The notes: generated from the sequence alone by a model not told the origin. Positions 17,190 to 27,578 are shown, numbered from the stretch's first letter. The stretch: 64,000 nt of DNA from Microbacterium galbinum (GCF_023091225.1 NZ_JAHWXM010000001.1:2749913-2813912); one strand, 5' to 3'. Translations and numbers: made by a program.

Positions 17190-17654
17190 TCAGCGCGTTC
17201 CCCAGTTGTAGAGGTCCTTGTAGAGCCCGGCGTAGAGCAGGCTCTCGGTGTGCACGATGCCGGGGATGGTGCGGATGCGCGTCGCGATCAGTTCGAGCAG
17301 GTCGGCGTCGCTCTCGCACACGGCCTCGACGAGGATGTCGAAGCTGCCGAGGGTGACGACGACGTAGGCGAGTTCGGTGATCTCGGTGAGCTGCTCGGCG
17401 ACCGCACGCGGGTCGCCGGTGACGCGGATGCCGATCATCGACATCCGGTGGAATCCGAGCTGCAGGGGGTCGGTGACCGCGACGATCTGGATCGTTCCGG
17501 CATCGGTCATGCGCTGCACGCGCTGGCGGGTGGCGGCCTCGCTGAGACCCACCTCCCGCCCGATCTCGGCGTAGGGGCGCCGGCCGTCCTCCTGGAGCAG
17601 CTCGATGATCCGCTTCGAGATGTCGTCCAGCACCGGCTGTGTCTTCGTGCCCAT
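17190..17654 (-). CDS. Lrp/AsnC family transcriptional regulator
   Basis: 154 residues; ATG at 17654, since longer frames overlap the divergent aldehyde dehydrogenase gene. N-terminal AsnC helix-turn-helix: LDDISKRIIELLQEDGRRPYAEIGREVGLSEAATRQRVQRMTDAG. C-terminal RAM/ligand domain: IGIRVTGDPRAVAEQLTEITELAYVVVTLGSFDILVEAVC, ending in ESLLYAGLYKDLYNWGTR. It sits between the PuuB-like oxidase (same strand, 49 bp downstream) and the divergent aldehyde dehydrogenase (99 bp between starts). It is the obvious candidate controller of both, probably responding to an amine or amino acid. Confidence 0.9.
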   Translation of the reverse strand: MGTKTQPVLDDISKRIIELLQEDGRRPYAEIGREVGLSEAATRQRVQRMTDAGTIQIVAVTDPLQLGFHRMSMIGIRVTGDPRAVAEQLTEITELAYVVVTLGSFDILVEAVCESDADLLELIATRIRTIPGIVHTESLLYAGLYKDLYNWGTR

Positions 17655-17753
17655 GCGTCGATATTGACAGGCGGATGCCGGTGGTGCAACCGATTCAGTC
17701 GTCGGTGGCTTCCGGGCCTTCCGATTCCGAAAGTGCCGCGCTACTGTGGCCGC

Positions 17754-19187
17754 ATGCGCACTGAGAGCTTGCAGAACTTCATCGGCGGTCGGTTCGTCCC
17801 CGTGTCCGGCGCAGGCGACCTTCCGCTCATCGACCCCGCCACCGAGGAGGAGTACGGCCGGCTCCCGGTGTCGGATGCCGGTGACGTCGATGCCGCCTAC
17901 GCCGCGGCATCCGCTGCCTTCCCGCTGTGGCGCGACACGACACCCGCCGACCGGCAGCTCGCCCTCTTCCGCATCGCCGACGACATGGCCGCGCGGGCCG
18001 AGGAGTTCGCCGATCTCGAGTCGCGCGACACCGGCAAGCCGCGCGCGAGCCTCGTCGAGGACGAGATCATGCAGTCGGTCGATCAGCTGCGGTTCTTCGC
18101 CGGTGCCGCGCGGTCGCTCGAGGGGCGCGCGGCGGGGGAGTACCTCGCCGGGCACACGTCGTTCGTGCGCCGCGAGCCGATCGGCGTGATCGGGCAGGTC
18201 ACGCCCTGGAACTACCCGCTGAACATGGCCGTGTGGAAGATCGCGCCGGCGCTCGCCGCGGGCAACACCGTCGTGCTCAAGCCCGCCGAGACGACCCCGC
18301 TGTCGACGTTGCTGCTCGCCGAGATCGTGGCGCTGCACACCCCGGCCGGAACGTTGAACGTCGTGCTGGGCGACCGCGAGACCGGCGTCGCGCTGGTGGA
18401 GCATCCGACACCGCAGATGGTCGCGATCACCGGCTCGGTGCGCGCAGGCATGGCGGTGGCGCGGTCGGCGGCGAACGACGTCAAGCGCGTGCACCTCGAG
18501 CTCGGCGGCAAGGCCCCGGCGATCGTCTTCGCGGATGCCTCGGTGTCGAAGGCGGTCGAGGGGATCGTGACCGGTGCGTTCTTCAACGCCGGGCAGGACT
18601 GCACCGCGGCGACGCGCGTGCTCGTGCACGAGTCCCTGCACGACGAGCTCGTGGCGGCGCTGGTCGCGCGGGCGGAGTCGGATGCCCGCACCGGCGGACC
18701 ACGCGAGGACGGCGTGCTCTACGGCCCGCTCAACAGTGCGGCGCAGCTGGAGCAGGTGTCGGGATTCGTGTCGAGGTTGCCCGCGCACGCCCGGGTGGAG
18801 ACCGGGGGAGCGCGGCAGGGAGATCGCGGCTACTTCTGGCCCGCGACGATCGTGTCGGGGGTGCGGCAGGACGACGAGATCGTGCAGGGCGAGGTCTTCG
18901 GGCCGGTGCTCACGGTGCAGCCGTTCTCCACCGACGAGGAGGCGCTCGAGCTGGCGAACGACGTGCCGTACGCGCTCGCCGCGTCGGTCTGGACGAGCGA
19001 TCACGCCCGGGCGATGCGGTTCTCGCGCGACCTCGACTTCGGGTGCGTGTGGATCAACACGCACATCCCCTTCGTCTCCGATATGCCGCACGGTGGGTTC
19101 AAGCACTCCGGCTACGGCAAGGACCTCTCGCAGTACGGCTTCGACGACTACACCCGCATCAAGCACGTGATGAGCGCGTTGGACTGA
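17754..19187 (+). CDS. Gamma-aminobutyraldehyde dehydrogenase-like aldehyde dehydrogenase (PatD-like)
   Basis: 477 residues, NAD-dependent ALDH superfamily. TPWNYPLNMAVWKIAPALAAGN and LKPAETTPLS form the cofactor site; the base Glu lies in HLELGGKAPAIVF and the nucleophile is Cys283 in NAGQDCTAATR. The C-terminal HIPFVSDMPHGGFKHSGYGKDLS is characteristic of the PatD/YdcW group that oxidises 4-aminobutanal to GABA in putrescine breakdown. ATG at 17754 is chosen because upstream in-frame sequence belongs to the divergent regulator gene. It is divergent from the Lrp/AsnC gene and amine oxidase, completing a putrescine-type module. Confidence 0.88.
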   Translation: MRTESLQNFIGGRFVPVSGAGDLPLIDPATEEEYGRLPVSDAGDVDAAYAAASAAFPLWRDTTPADRQLALFRIADDMAARAEEFADLESRDTGKPRASLVEDEIMQSVDQLRFFAGAARSLEGRAAGEYLAGHTSFVRREPIGVIGQVTPWNYPLNMAVWKIAPALAAGNTVVLKPAETTPLSTLLLAEIVALHTPAGTLNVVLGDRETGVALVEHPTPQMVAITGSVRAGMAVARSAANDVKRVHLELGGKAPAIVFADASVSKAVEGIVTGAFFNAGQDCTAATRVLVHESLHDELVAALVARAESDARTGGPREDGVLYGPLNSAAQLEQVSGFVSRLPAHARVETGGARQGDRGYFWPATIVSGVRQDDEIVQGEVFGPVLTVQPFSTDEEALELANDVPYALAASVWTSDHARAMRFSRDLDFGCVWINTHIPFVSDMPHGGFKHSGYGKDLSQYGFDDYTRIKHVMSALD

Positions 19188-19199
19188 GCGCGCCCCCGT

Positions 19200-19266
19200 C
19201 GAGACACCATCTCCGGCGCGAGACATCACGCCTCTCGTGGTGTTTCGCGCTCGGAATGATGTCTCG
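19200..19266. repeat. Intergenic hairpin with CGAGACAYCA boxes (copy 1)
   Basis: Arms 19200-19230 and 19236-19266 pair over 31 bp with about seven mismatches. Each arm holds two related boxes of the form CGAGACA(C/T)CA or CGAAACACCA. It lies directly after the aldehyde dehydrogenase stop. The same architecture appears at 52802-52868. Confidence 0.7.
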
Positions 19267-19407
19267 GTGCTCGGCGCGCGCCGCACGTCCGAATGCGACA
19301 CGAAGTGTCGACCCGTGGGCCTCCGGTATGCCATGCTCGATGAAGCCGATGGGGGATCGGCCACTCTCACCAATCGAACGTCTCACAGAAAGACCGACCG
19401 GAGCGCG

Positions 19408-20556
19408 ATGAGCAGGCCCCTCGCCGGACCGCAGACACTGTTGCGCTCGATCAACGGGCGCGCGATCCTCGAGACGCTCGCCAGTGAAGGTCCGCAGACG
19501 CGCACCGATCTGATGGAGGCCACCGGGCTGTCGCGCACCGCCGTGACGCAGGTGCTGCGCATGCTCGAGAGCGCCGGCGCCGTCGCGCCCGACGGTGTCG
19601 ACCGCAGCTCGCGCGGACCGGCCGCCGGCAAGGTCGGACTGCACCCGCACCTCGGATTCGCCGCCGCCGTGCACGTCGACCACCGCGCGGCGCACGTCGT
19701 GCTCGTCGACGCGACCGGGGCGGTGCGTGCCGAAGCGCACGGCGACTTCCCGCGGAAGGACGACAACGAGACCCGGGTCGCGCACATCGCCGCGCTCATC
19801 GACCGCTGCAATGCGACCGTCGCCGGACCGCTGCACCTCGCGCTGATCGGCGTGCCCGGCATCGTGACCGCCGACGGCAGCATCCGCAACGATCAGGGGC
19901 CCGACGGCGGCGCGTTCCGCTCGGCTCTCACCGACCGGCTCGGCTGCCCCGTGCGCATCGAGAACGACGTGAACCTCGCCGCCCTCGCCGAACTCACCGC
20001 CGGTGCAGGCGCCGAGCTGTCGAGCTTCTCGCTGCTGCTGCTCGACGAGGGTCTCGGCGCCGGAACCGTGATCGACGGCGCCCTGCACCGCGGGTTCTCC
20101 GGCGTGGCGGGCGAGGTCATGTACCTGCCGCAGACGCCCCTGCCCGTCGGCGCCCCCGTCGTGAACGACCAGGTCGTCGCCGACCTCGCGCTCATCAACG
20201 GCCGTGACCAGAACACGCCCCTCGAAGAGCACCTCGATGCCGCGGCCGCCGGCGACGAGGCGGCGATGCAGATGGCGATCGAGCTCGGCAAACGCCTCGC
20301 GCTCGTCGCCGGCAGCATCGGTCTCGTCCTCGACCCCGAAGCGTTCATCCTCAGTGGGCAGGCCGCGCACCCCGTGCTCGTCGACATCATCCATCAGGTC
20401 GCCGAGCAGTACTCCGCCCGCCTTCCGCTGCGGTTCGTCGTCTCCAGCTTCGGCCCGGAGGCGCCACTCGTCGGCGCGGTCGGCGAAGCGGCATCCGCCC
20501 TGCGTGCCACGCTCTTCGCCCGCGTTCTCACCACACCCGAAAAGCCCGGCCGGTGA
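19408..20556 (+). CDS. ROK-family (NagC/XylR-type) transcriptional regulator
   Basis: 382 residues; the ATG at 19408 excludes a low-complexity upstream extension. N-terminal winged helix: NGRAILETLASEGPQTRTDLMEATGLSRTAVTQVLRMLESAGAV. C-terminal ROK sugar-binding/kinase-like fold: ALIGVPGIVTADGSIRNDQG, RIENDVNLAALAEL, LLLLDEGLGAGTVIDGALHRGFSGVAGEVMYLP. The usual ROK zinc Cys cluster is not evident. It heads an operon with a ChbG-like deacetylase and a GPH transporter, so it probably senses an oligosaccharide or amino sugar that these genes handle. Confidence 0.88.
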   Translation: MSRPLAGPQTLLRSINGRAILETLASEGPQTRTDLMEATGLSRTAVTQVLRMLESAGAVAPDGVDRSSRGPAAGKVGLHPHLGFAAAVHVDHRAAHVVLVDATGAVRAEAHGDFPRKDDNETRVAHIAALIDRCNATVAGPLHLALIGVPGIVTADGSIRNDQGPDGGAFRSALTDRLGCPVRIENDVNLAALAELTAGAGAELSSFSLLLLDEGLGAGTVIDGALHRGFSGVAGEVMYLPQTPLPVGAPVVNDQVVADLALINGRDQNTPLEEHLDAAAAGDEAAMQMAIELGKRLALVAGSIGLVLDPEAFILSGQAAHPVLVDIIHQVAEQYSARLPLRFVVSSFGPEAPLVGAVGEAASALRATLFARVLTTPEKPGR

Positions 20557-20581
20557 CCGGCACTCCCGACAGGACCCGACG

Positions 20582-21508
20582 ATGACCGCACCCTCCGACC
20601 TGATCGAACGGCTGGGGCACGCCCCCGGAACCCGCGCCATCATCCTCAACGCCGATGACTTCGGCATGTGCCATGCGGCCAACGTCGCGATCGCCGAACT
20701 GCTGGATGCCGGCCACGTCGACTCCGCCACGATCATGGTGCCGTGCTCGTGGTCGCCCGAGGCCTTCGCGTTCGCGGCATCCCGCACCGACCTCGACGTC
20801 GGCGTGCATCTGGTGCTCACCAGCGAGTGGACCCGCTACCGCTGGCGCCCGCTCACGGCCGCTGCCTCACTCGTCGACGGTGACGGGTTCTTCCCCGTCG
20901 ACGTCGTCGCGGTCGAGACCCGCGCGACGTACGACGAGGTCGCCGCCGAGATCGCCGCGCAGCTGCGCACCGCGCTCGACGCCGGCGTCGACGTCACGCA
21001 CCTCGACAACCACATGGGCTCGGTCTACGGCCTCGCCACCGGCCGCGACTTCCTCGAGCAGGTGTTCGCGCTGGCCGCCGCCAACGGGCTCCCCTTCCGC
21101 CTCCCGCGCCGCATGGACGGCGCCGAAGCGGATGCCGAGCTGTGCGACAAGCTCGCGCGCGCCGCCGCCGCGGCCGACTCGCTCGGTGTGGAGATCATCG
21201 ACCGGCTGTGGTCGCACCCCTTCGAACTCGTCGGCGAGGGCACTGCGGCGGAGGAGACCTACGAGCAGGTGCGCGACGGCTTCGTGACCTTGCTGCGCGC
21301 GGTGCCCGCGGGGGTCACCGAGATCTACCTGCATCCGATGGTCGACGGTGAGGAGCTGCGGGCCGCCGTGGACTTCGCCTCACCGAAGCGGGAGTTCGAG
21401 CGACGACTGCTCGCCGACCCCGTCGTGCTCCGGGTCATCGAAGACGAAGGACTCGTGCGCATCGGCTGGCGGGCGCTGCGCGATCTGCAGAGAGGCGCCA
21501 CACGATGA
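20582..21508 (+). CDS. ChbG/YdjC-family carbohydrate deacetylase
   Basis: 308 residues; ATG 25 nt after the regulator stop. The first strand carries LNADDFGMCHAANVAI with metal/catalytic Asp25-Asp26, and VTHLDNHMGSVYG supplies the metal His residues; LWSHPFEL and EIYLHPMVDG give further conserved His. ChbG deacetylates chitobiose-type or chitooligosaccharide substrates; related YdjC proteins act on other N-acetylated sugars. The ATGA overlap with the transporter gene indicates a single uptake and processing operon under the ROK regulator. The sugar is not determinable here. Confidence 0.88.
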   Translation: MTAPSDLIERLGHAPGTRAIILNADDFGMCHAANVAIAELLDAGHVDSATIMVPCSWSPEAFAFAASRTDLDVGVHLVLTSEWTRYRWRPLTAAASLVDGDGFFPVDVVAVETRATYDEVAAEIAAQLRTALDAGVDVTHLDNHMGSVYGLATGRDFLEQVFALAAANGLPFRLPRRMDGAEADAELCDKLARAAAAADSLGVEIIDRLWSHPFELVGEGTAAEETYEQVRDGFVTLLRAVPAGVTEIYLHPMVDGEELRAAVDFASPKREFERRLLADPVVLRVIEDEGLVRIGWRALRDLQRGATR

Positions 21509-22857
21509 CCACCTTCACCGAGCGTCTGCGCGACCGGCGGCTCGACGCCGCCCCCACCCGGGCGCAGTCGATCGCGTTCGGTGCCTCCGGGTTCCCCACG
21601 CAGTTGATGGCGCAGACCTTCTCGGCGTTCATCGTCTACTTCTACGTCTCGCACCTCGCGGTGCCGGCGGGGTGGGTGGCCGCGGCGATGATCGCCCACG
21701 GCATCCTGAATGCGGTGCTCAACCCGTTCGTCGGCGCGATCTCCGATCGCCTGCGCACCCCGTGGGGGCGCCGCATCCCGTGGATCGGCCTCGGGATCGT
21801 GCCGCTGGTCGTGGCGTTCGCGCTGGTGTGGATGCCGCCGGAGCTGCCCACCGCGGGCATCATCGCCTGGTTCCTCGTGGTCGTGGCCGTGTACGACATC
21901 GCCTACGTGGTGGTCGTGCTCAACATCTCGGCCCTGTTCCCCGAGATCTTCCGCACCACCGACGAGCGTGCGCGGGGCAACGTCCCCCGGCAGATCTTCG
22001 CGATCCTCGGCATGATCCTCGGCACCGCCGGAGCACCGCTGCTCTACGCCTCGCCGATCGGCTGGCCCGGTATGGCGATCGTGCTCGGCACGGTCTGCCT
22101 CGCGTTCCTCGTCTGGTCGTTCGCGGGCGGGATGGTCGAGCGGCGCGTGCCCGAGGCATCCGTCGCGGCTCCGCTGCCGTTCGGCATGCAGATGCGGTAC
22201 ACGCTCGCGAACCGGGCCTTCGTGCCCTATGTGATCGGCTCGCTGTTCATCCAGACGGCGATCGCCGTGATCCTCGCCGCGCTCCCCTTCTACGTGCGCT
22301 ACTCGCTGGGAGCCCCCGAGGGGGAGGGCAGCATCCTGCTGGGCGCGATCTTCGTGACCGCCATCCCGGCGATCGTGCTGTGGAGCGCGGTCGTTCGTCG
22401 CACCAGTCCGCGCACCGCACTGCTGTGGAGCGTGGCCGTCTTCGGACTCTCGGTGCTCGGGTTCCTCGCCCCGACGAGCATCCTCGCCGCAGCCCTCGTG
22501 GGCGTCGCGGTCGGCATCGGCGTCGGCGGTCTGCTGCAGCTTCTCGAAGTCGTGCTGGCGCAGATCATCGACGAGGATGCCATGCGCACCGGGCACCGTC
22601 GGGAGGGCGCCTACTTCGGGGTCAACGGTTTCATCGTGCGCGGCTCCGTGGTGCTGCAGGCGATCGTCGCCGCGTGGGTGCTCACGGCATCCGGGTTCGA
22701 TGCCACGCTCGGCGACGCGCAGCCCGACGCGGTGGACGGCGGCATCCGTCTGATGCTCGCCGTCATCCCCGTCGGCTTCGTCGCCCTCGCCTGGATCTGC
22801 TTCTTCCTCTACCCCATCCGCACCCGCGACCTGGCCGCCGCTAACCCAGCAAGCTGA
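21505..22857 (+). CDS. GPH-family (MelB-like) sugar:cation symporter
   Basis: 450 residues, 12 predicted helices. GPH features: FGASGFPTQLMAQTFSAFIVYFYV in helix 1, the cytoplasmic loop NPFVGAISDRLRTPWGRRIPWIGLG (the D-R-x-R-T-x-x-G-R-R-x-P signature) and RTTDERARGNVPRQIFAILGM. GPH transporters bring glycosides, pentosides or hexuronides in with H+ or Na+. The start overlaps the deacetylase stop (ATGA). The operon partner suggests the cargo is an acetylated oligosaccharide. Transcription converges on galE. Confidence 0.88.
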   Translation: MTTFTERLRDRRLDAAPTRAQSIAFGASGFPTQLMAQTFSAFIVYFYVSHLAVPAGWVAAAMIAHGILNAVLNPFVGAISDRLRTPWGRRIPWIGLGIVPLVVAFALVWMPPELPTAGIIAWFLVVVAVYDIAYVVVVLNISALFPEIFRTTDERARGNVPRQIFAILGMILGTAGAPLLYASPIGWPGMAIVLGTVCLAFLVWSFAGGMVERRVPEASVAAPLPFGMQMRYTLANRAFVPYVIGSLFIQTAIAVILAALPFYVRYSLGAPEGEGSILLGAIFVTAIPAIVLWSAVVRRTSPRTALLWSVAVFGLSVLGFLAPTSILAAALVGVAVGIGVGGLLQLLEVVLAQIIDEDAMRTGHRREGAYFGVNGFIVRGSVVLQAIVAAWVLTASGFDATLGDAQPDAVDGGIRLMLAVIPVGFVALAWICFFLYPIRTRDLAAANPAS

Positions 22858-22901
22858 GAGCGCTCGTACCCGCCCCTACTGCCATGCCACTGGCGGGCGC
22901 A

Positions 22902-22980
22902 GGGATGCCGCCGGCGCGAGCATCGGGAGGGGACCCGCTTGCGGGGAGGGCGCCCGTTCTGCGAGTGACGGCGGCATCCC
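22902..22980. repeat. Long hairpin between convergent genes
   Basis: GGGATGCCGCCG at 22902-22913 is an exact reverse complement of 22969-22980. The 55-bp interior is very G+C rich and could fold further. It lies in the 143-bp gap between the transporter and galE, which converge, and may serve as a two-way terminator. Confidence 0.5.
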
Positions 22981-23000
22981 GGAGCTCGCCCCACAAGAAA

Positions 23001-23978
23001 CTAAGAAGAAGAAACCCGAGCCTCCCAGCCCGTACGCACCATCTCGTCGACCGAATACCGCATCCGCCAGTCGAGGTCGCGGGCGGCGAGGGTGCCGTCG
23101 GCGACGATGCGGTCGGGGTCGCCGGGGCGGCGCGGGCCGATCTCGGGGGCGAACTCGACGCCGGTGACGCGCACCATCGCATCCATGATCTGCTTCACAC
23201 TGAGGCCGTCGCCCGAGCCGAGGTTGTAGGCGGGCTCGATCGGCTCACCGGCGGCGAGACGCTGCGCGGCGGCGACGTGCGCGGCGGCGATGTCGCCCAC
23301 GTGCACGTAGTCGCGCACGTTGGTGCCGTCTTCGGTGTCGTAGTCGTCGCCGTTGATGCGCGGGGTGCGCCCCTCGAGCAGCGCCTCGAACACGATCGGG
23401 AAAAGGTTGTGCGGGCTGACGTCGTAGACCGTCGGGTCGGCCGATCCGACGACGTTGAAGTAGCGCAGCGAGGTGTGCCGCAGCGGGGTCGCCGACTCGG
23501 CGGTGGCGACCGCCTGGTCGCGCAGCAGCCATTCGCCGATGAGCTTCGATTCGCCGTAGGGGCTCGCGGGCTTCTTGGCCGTGTCCTCGACGACGAGGGC
23601 GACGTCGGGGGTGCCGTAGACGGCGGCCGACGACGAGAAGACGATGTTCGCGACGCCCGCGGCCTCCATCGCCTCGAGGATCACGCGGGTGCCCTCGACG
23701 TTCTGCGCGTAGGTGTGCAGCGGGCGCTGCACCGAGACGCCGGCGTACTTGTAGCCGGCGACGTGGATGACGCCCTGGGCGTCGTGGTCGCGGAGCGCCT
23801 TCTCGACGAGGTCGCGGTCGAGGATGCTGCCCTGCACGAAGGGCACGCCCTCCGGAACGAACGAGGCGACACCGCTCGACAGGTCGTCGAGGACGACCGG
23901 GGTGAGCCCGGCATCCGCGAGGGCGCGGACGACGTGCGAGCCGATGTAGCCGGCGCCGCCGGTGACGATCCAGGACAT
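23001..23978 (-). CDS. galE: UDP-glucose 4-epimerase
   Basis: 325 residues, extended short-chain dehydrogenase. NAD-binding GGAGYIGSH at residues 7-15, SSSAAVYG near 115-122, catalytic Tyr141-x3-Lys145 in YGESK, then TSLRYFNVVGSADP and the NVRDYVHVGDIAAAHV segment typical of GalE. It interconverts UDP-galactose and UDP-glucose in the Leloir pathway and supplies UDP-Gal for cell-wall sugars. It is the last gene of the galT-galK-galE run, 100 bp from galK with no feature between. A few basic/hydroxylated residues end the protein (VSSS). Confidence 0.92.
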   Translation of the reverse strand: MSWIVTGGAGYIGSHVVRALADAGLTPVVLDDLSSGVASFVPEGVPFVQGSILDRDLVEKALRDHDAQGVIHVAGYKYAGVSVQRPLHTYAQNVEGTRVILEAMEAAGVANIVFSSSAAVYGTPDVALVVEDTAKKPASPYGESKLIGEWLLRDQAVATAESATPLRHTSLRYFNVVGSADPTVYDVSPHNLFPIVFEALLEGRTPRINGDDYDTEDGTNVRDYVHVGDIAAAHVAAAQRLAAGEPIEPAYNLGSGDGLSVKQIMDAMVRVTGVEFAPEIGPRRPGDPDRIVADGTLAARDLDWRMRYSVDEMVRTGWEARVSSS

Positions 23979-24078
23979 TGCGTTCCTCTCCGGCCGCGCA
24001 CGACCGCGCGACTCCGGGTTCGATTCTCTCAGGCGGATGCTGTGGACTGCGGCGCCGCCGTCACCGATACAGTGCCGG

Positions 24079-25289
<1,211 letters not shown>

Positions 25290-25293
<4 letters not shown>

Positions 25294-26507
25294 GCGGGGG
25301 TCTCCTCGGAGGTCGGAGCGGATGCCGCGGCTGCGGCCTCGGCGGACGCGATCGCGTCGCGGATGCGGGCCGCCCCCTGCTCGGGGGTGACCTCGGCGGC
25401 CCAAGCCCACATCGCGGCCTCGGAGCCGGCGAGGAACTTGAGCTTGTCGGCGGCGCGGCGCGGGCTCGTGAGCTGCAGGTGAAGGCGCACGGTGTCGCGG
25501 CCGACGTTCACCGGTGCCTGGTGCCAGGCGGCGATGTACGGGGTGGGGGTGTCGTAGAGCGCGTCGACACCGCGCAGCAGACGCAGGTAGAGCGGGGCGA
25601 GTTCGTCGCGCTCGGCCTCGGCCGTGGCGGCGAAGTCGGGCACGTGGCGGTGCGGCATCAGGTGCACCTCGAGGGGCCAGCGGGCGGCGAAGGGCACGAA
25701 GGCGGTCCAGTGCTCGCCGTGGAAGACGACGCGCTCGGAGGCCTGCTCGAACTCCAGGATGCGGGCGAACAGGTCCGGCGCCGTGCGGTCGATCGAGTCG
25801 AGCAGTTTGGCCGTGCGCGGGGTGACGTACGGGTACGCGTAGATCTGCCCGTGCGGGTGCGGCAGGGTGACGCCGATCGCTTCGCCGCGGTTCTCGAACG
25901 GGAAGATCTGCTGGATGCCGGGCAGCTGCGAGAGCGCGGCGGTGCGGTCGGCCCAGGCCTCGATCACGGTGCGGGCGCGGGTGACCGACTGGGTGCCGAA
26001 CGATCCCGAGTGCTCGGGGCTGAAGCACACGACCTCGCACCGGCCGACCGAGGTGCGGGTGCGGCCGAGCCCGAGGGCGTCGAGGTCGTCGAGGCCGCGG
26101 GGGGCGTCGCTCGCCGCGGGGGCGGTGCCGACCGCCTCGGCGAGGGCGGGGCCGAACGCGGGGGAGCGGTTTTCGAACACCGCGACGTCGTAGCGCGAGG
26201 GCACCTCCGACGGGTTGGTCGGGGTCTGCGGGGCGAGCGGGTCGGCGTCGGCGCTCGGCATCATGACGCGGTTCTGCCGGTTGGCCGCCACGGTGATCCA
26301 GTCACCGGTGAGCACGTCCTGCCGCATGGTCGCGGTGGCGGGCCGCGGATCGAGCGTGCGGGCGTCGACGGCGCGCTCGGCGCCGAGCGTCGTGTCGGGG
26401 TCGTCGTAGTAGATGATGTCGCGGCCGTCGGCGAGCAGCGTCGCGCGCTTGACGATGCCGGCGCTCAGGGTCGAGGTGCGCATCTCCGCAGATTCAGGCG
26501 TGTTCAC
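25290..26507 (-). CDS. galT: Galactose-1-phosphate uridylyltransferase
   Basis: 405 residues from the GTG at 26507; an in-frame ATG eight codons later is an alternative. GalT features: NRQNRVMMPSADADPLAP, RYDVAVFENRSPAFGP, CFSPEHSGSFG, and the catalytic HPHGQIYAYPY (His nucleophile, around residues 216-220), followed by PFAARWPLEVHLMPHRHV. It exchanges UMP between UDP-glucose and galactose-1-phosphate. It is first in the galTKE run. A LacI-type operator overlaps its start codon and a second one lies 31 bp away, so it should be repressed by the divergent regulator. Confidence 0.93.
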
Positions 26508-26545
26508 GTAAACATGGTAGATCCGCGGCCGTGATTACGTCAACA
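26501..26545. promoter_or_regulatory. Two LacI-type operators between galT and its regulator gene
   Basis: TGTTCACGTAAACA at 26501-26514 and TGATTACGTCAACA at 26532-26545 both fit the palindrome TG(T/A)TnACGTnAACA around a central ACGT. Their start points are 31 bp apart, about three helical turns, so bound dimers would lie on the same DNA face. They sit between the divergent start codons of galT and the LacI-family gene. Confidence 0.7.
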
Positions 26546-26552
26546 TGGAGGA

Positions 26553-27578
26553 GTGAACGACCCCACCCCCTCTCCGCGACCGACGTCGGGCCGCGTCTCG
26601 ATGGCGATGGTCGCCGCTCGCGCCGGGGTGTCGGGGCAGACCGTCTCGCGCGTCGTCAACGACAGCCCGCGCGTCGATCCCGCCACCCGCGCCCGGGTCG
26701 AGCGGGCCATGTCCGACCTCGGCTACCGCCCGCACCGCGCCGCCCGCGCGCTGCGCACCGGGCGCTCGCAGACCATCGGCCTGGTCGTGACGACGCTCGC
26801 CACGGTCGGCAACTCGCGGATGCTGCAGGCCGCCGCCGAAGCCGCCGCCGACCGCGGTTACGCCCTCACGGTCGTCACGGCCGCCGCGGGATCCGCCGGG
26901 GTCGACGCGGCCTTCGACCGGCTGGCCGAGCAGGAGGTCGACGGCGCGATCGTGCTGAACGAAGCCTCCGCGCTCGTGCCTGCCGCCGCACGCCCCGCGG
27001 GGCTGCGTCTCGTGGTGGTCGATGCGATCGCCGATCACGGCCTTCGCGCTGTGCACAGCGATCACGCGGGAGGAGCAGCCGCCGCCACCCGGCACCTGCT
27101 CGACCTCGGCCACGAGACTGTGCACCACCTCGCCGGACCCGCCGACTCCTTCGCCGCCGCCGAGCGCGAACGCGGCTGGCGCGAGACGCTCGTCGCCCAC
27201 GGCATCCGTCCGCCCGCCGTCGTGCGCGGCGACTGGTCGTCGGACTCGGGGCACGCCGCCGCCGGGTCGTTGGCCGCGGCATCCGCCGTCTTCTGCGCCA
27301 ACGACCAGATGGCGCTCGGACTCGTGCGGGGCCTGGAGGACGCGGGCCGCCGGGTGCCGACCGATGTCGGGGTCGTCGGGTTCGACGACGTGCCGGATGC
27401 CGCGAACTACCGCCCGCCGCTCACCACGATCCGGCAGGACTTCGCGGCCCTCGCCGACCGCGCGGTCGCCGCGCTGGTCGCCGAGATCGAGGGGGGAACG
27501 GATGCCGAGGCCGAGGCGCCTGCGACGTCGGTCGTCCCGACGTCGCTGGTCGTGCGTTCGAGCACCACGGCCCGCTGA
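26553..27578 (+). CDS. LacI-family transcriptional regulator of the gal genes
   Basis: 341 residues, GTG start with GGAG just upstream. LacI helix-turn-helix and hinge: SMAMVAARAGVSGQTVSRVVNDSPRVDPATRARVERAMSDLGYRPHRAARALRTGRSQTIGLV. The periplasmic-binding-like effector domain follows, with VFCANDQMALGLVRGLEDAGRRVP and VVGFDDVPDAANYRPPLTTIRQD. It is divergent from galT and two LacI-like palindromes fill the gap, so it very probably represses galTKE and itself, with galactose or a galactoside as inducer. The inducer is inferred from context only. Confidence 0.92.
   Translation: MNDPTPSPRPTSGRVSMAMVAARAGVSGQTVSRVVNDSPRVDPATRARVERAMSDLGYRPHRAARALRTGRSQTIGLVVTTLATVGNSRMLQAAAEAAADRGYALTVVTAAAGSAGVDAAFDRLAEQEVDGAIVLNEASALVPAAARPAGLRLVVVDAIADHGLRAVHSDHAGGAAAATRHLLDLGHETVHHLAGPADSFAAAERERGWRETLVAHGIRPPAVVRGDWSSDSGHAAAGSLAAASAVFCANDQMALGLVRGLEDAGRRVPTDVGVVGFDDVPDAANYRPPLTTIRQDFAALADRAVAALVAEIEGGTDAEAEAPATSVVPTSLVVRSSTTAR

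Noticed and set aside
17655..19373. Upstream extension of the Lrp/AsnC frame to 727 residues
   Set aside because: The extra part lies opposite the aldehyde dehydrogenase gene and is low-complexity; ATG 17654 gives the normal length.
22841..23182. Small minus-strand frame between the GPH transporter and galE
   Set aside because: It overlaps the end of galE in another frame and the hairpin at 22902-22980; no ribosome site and no recognisable product.
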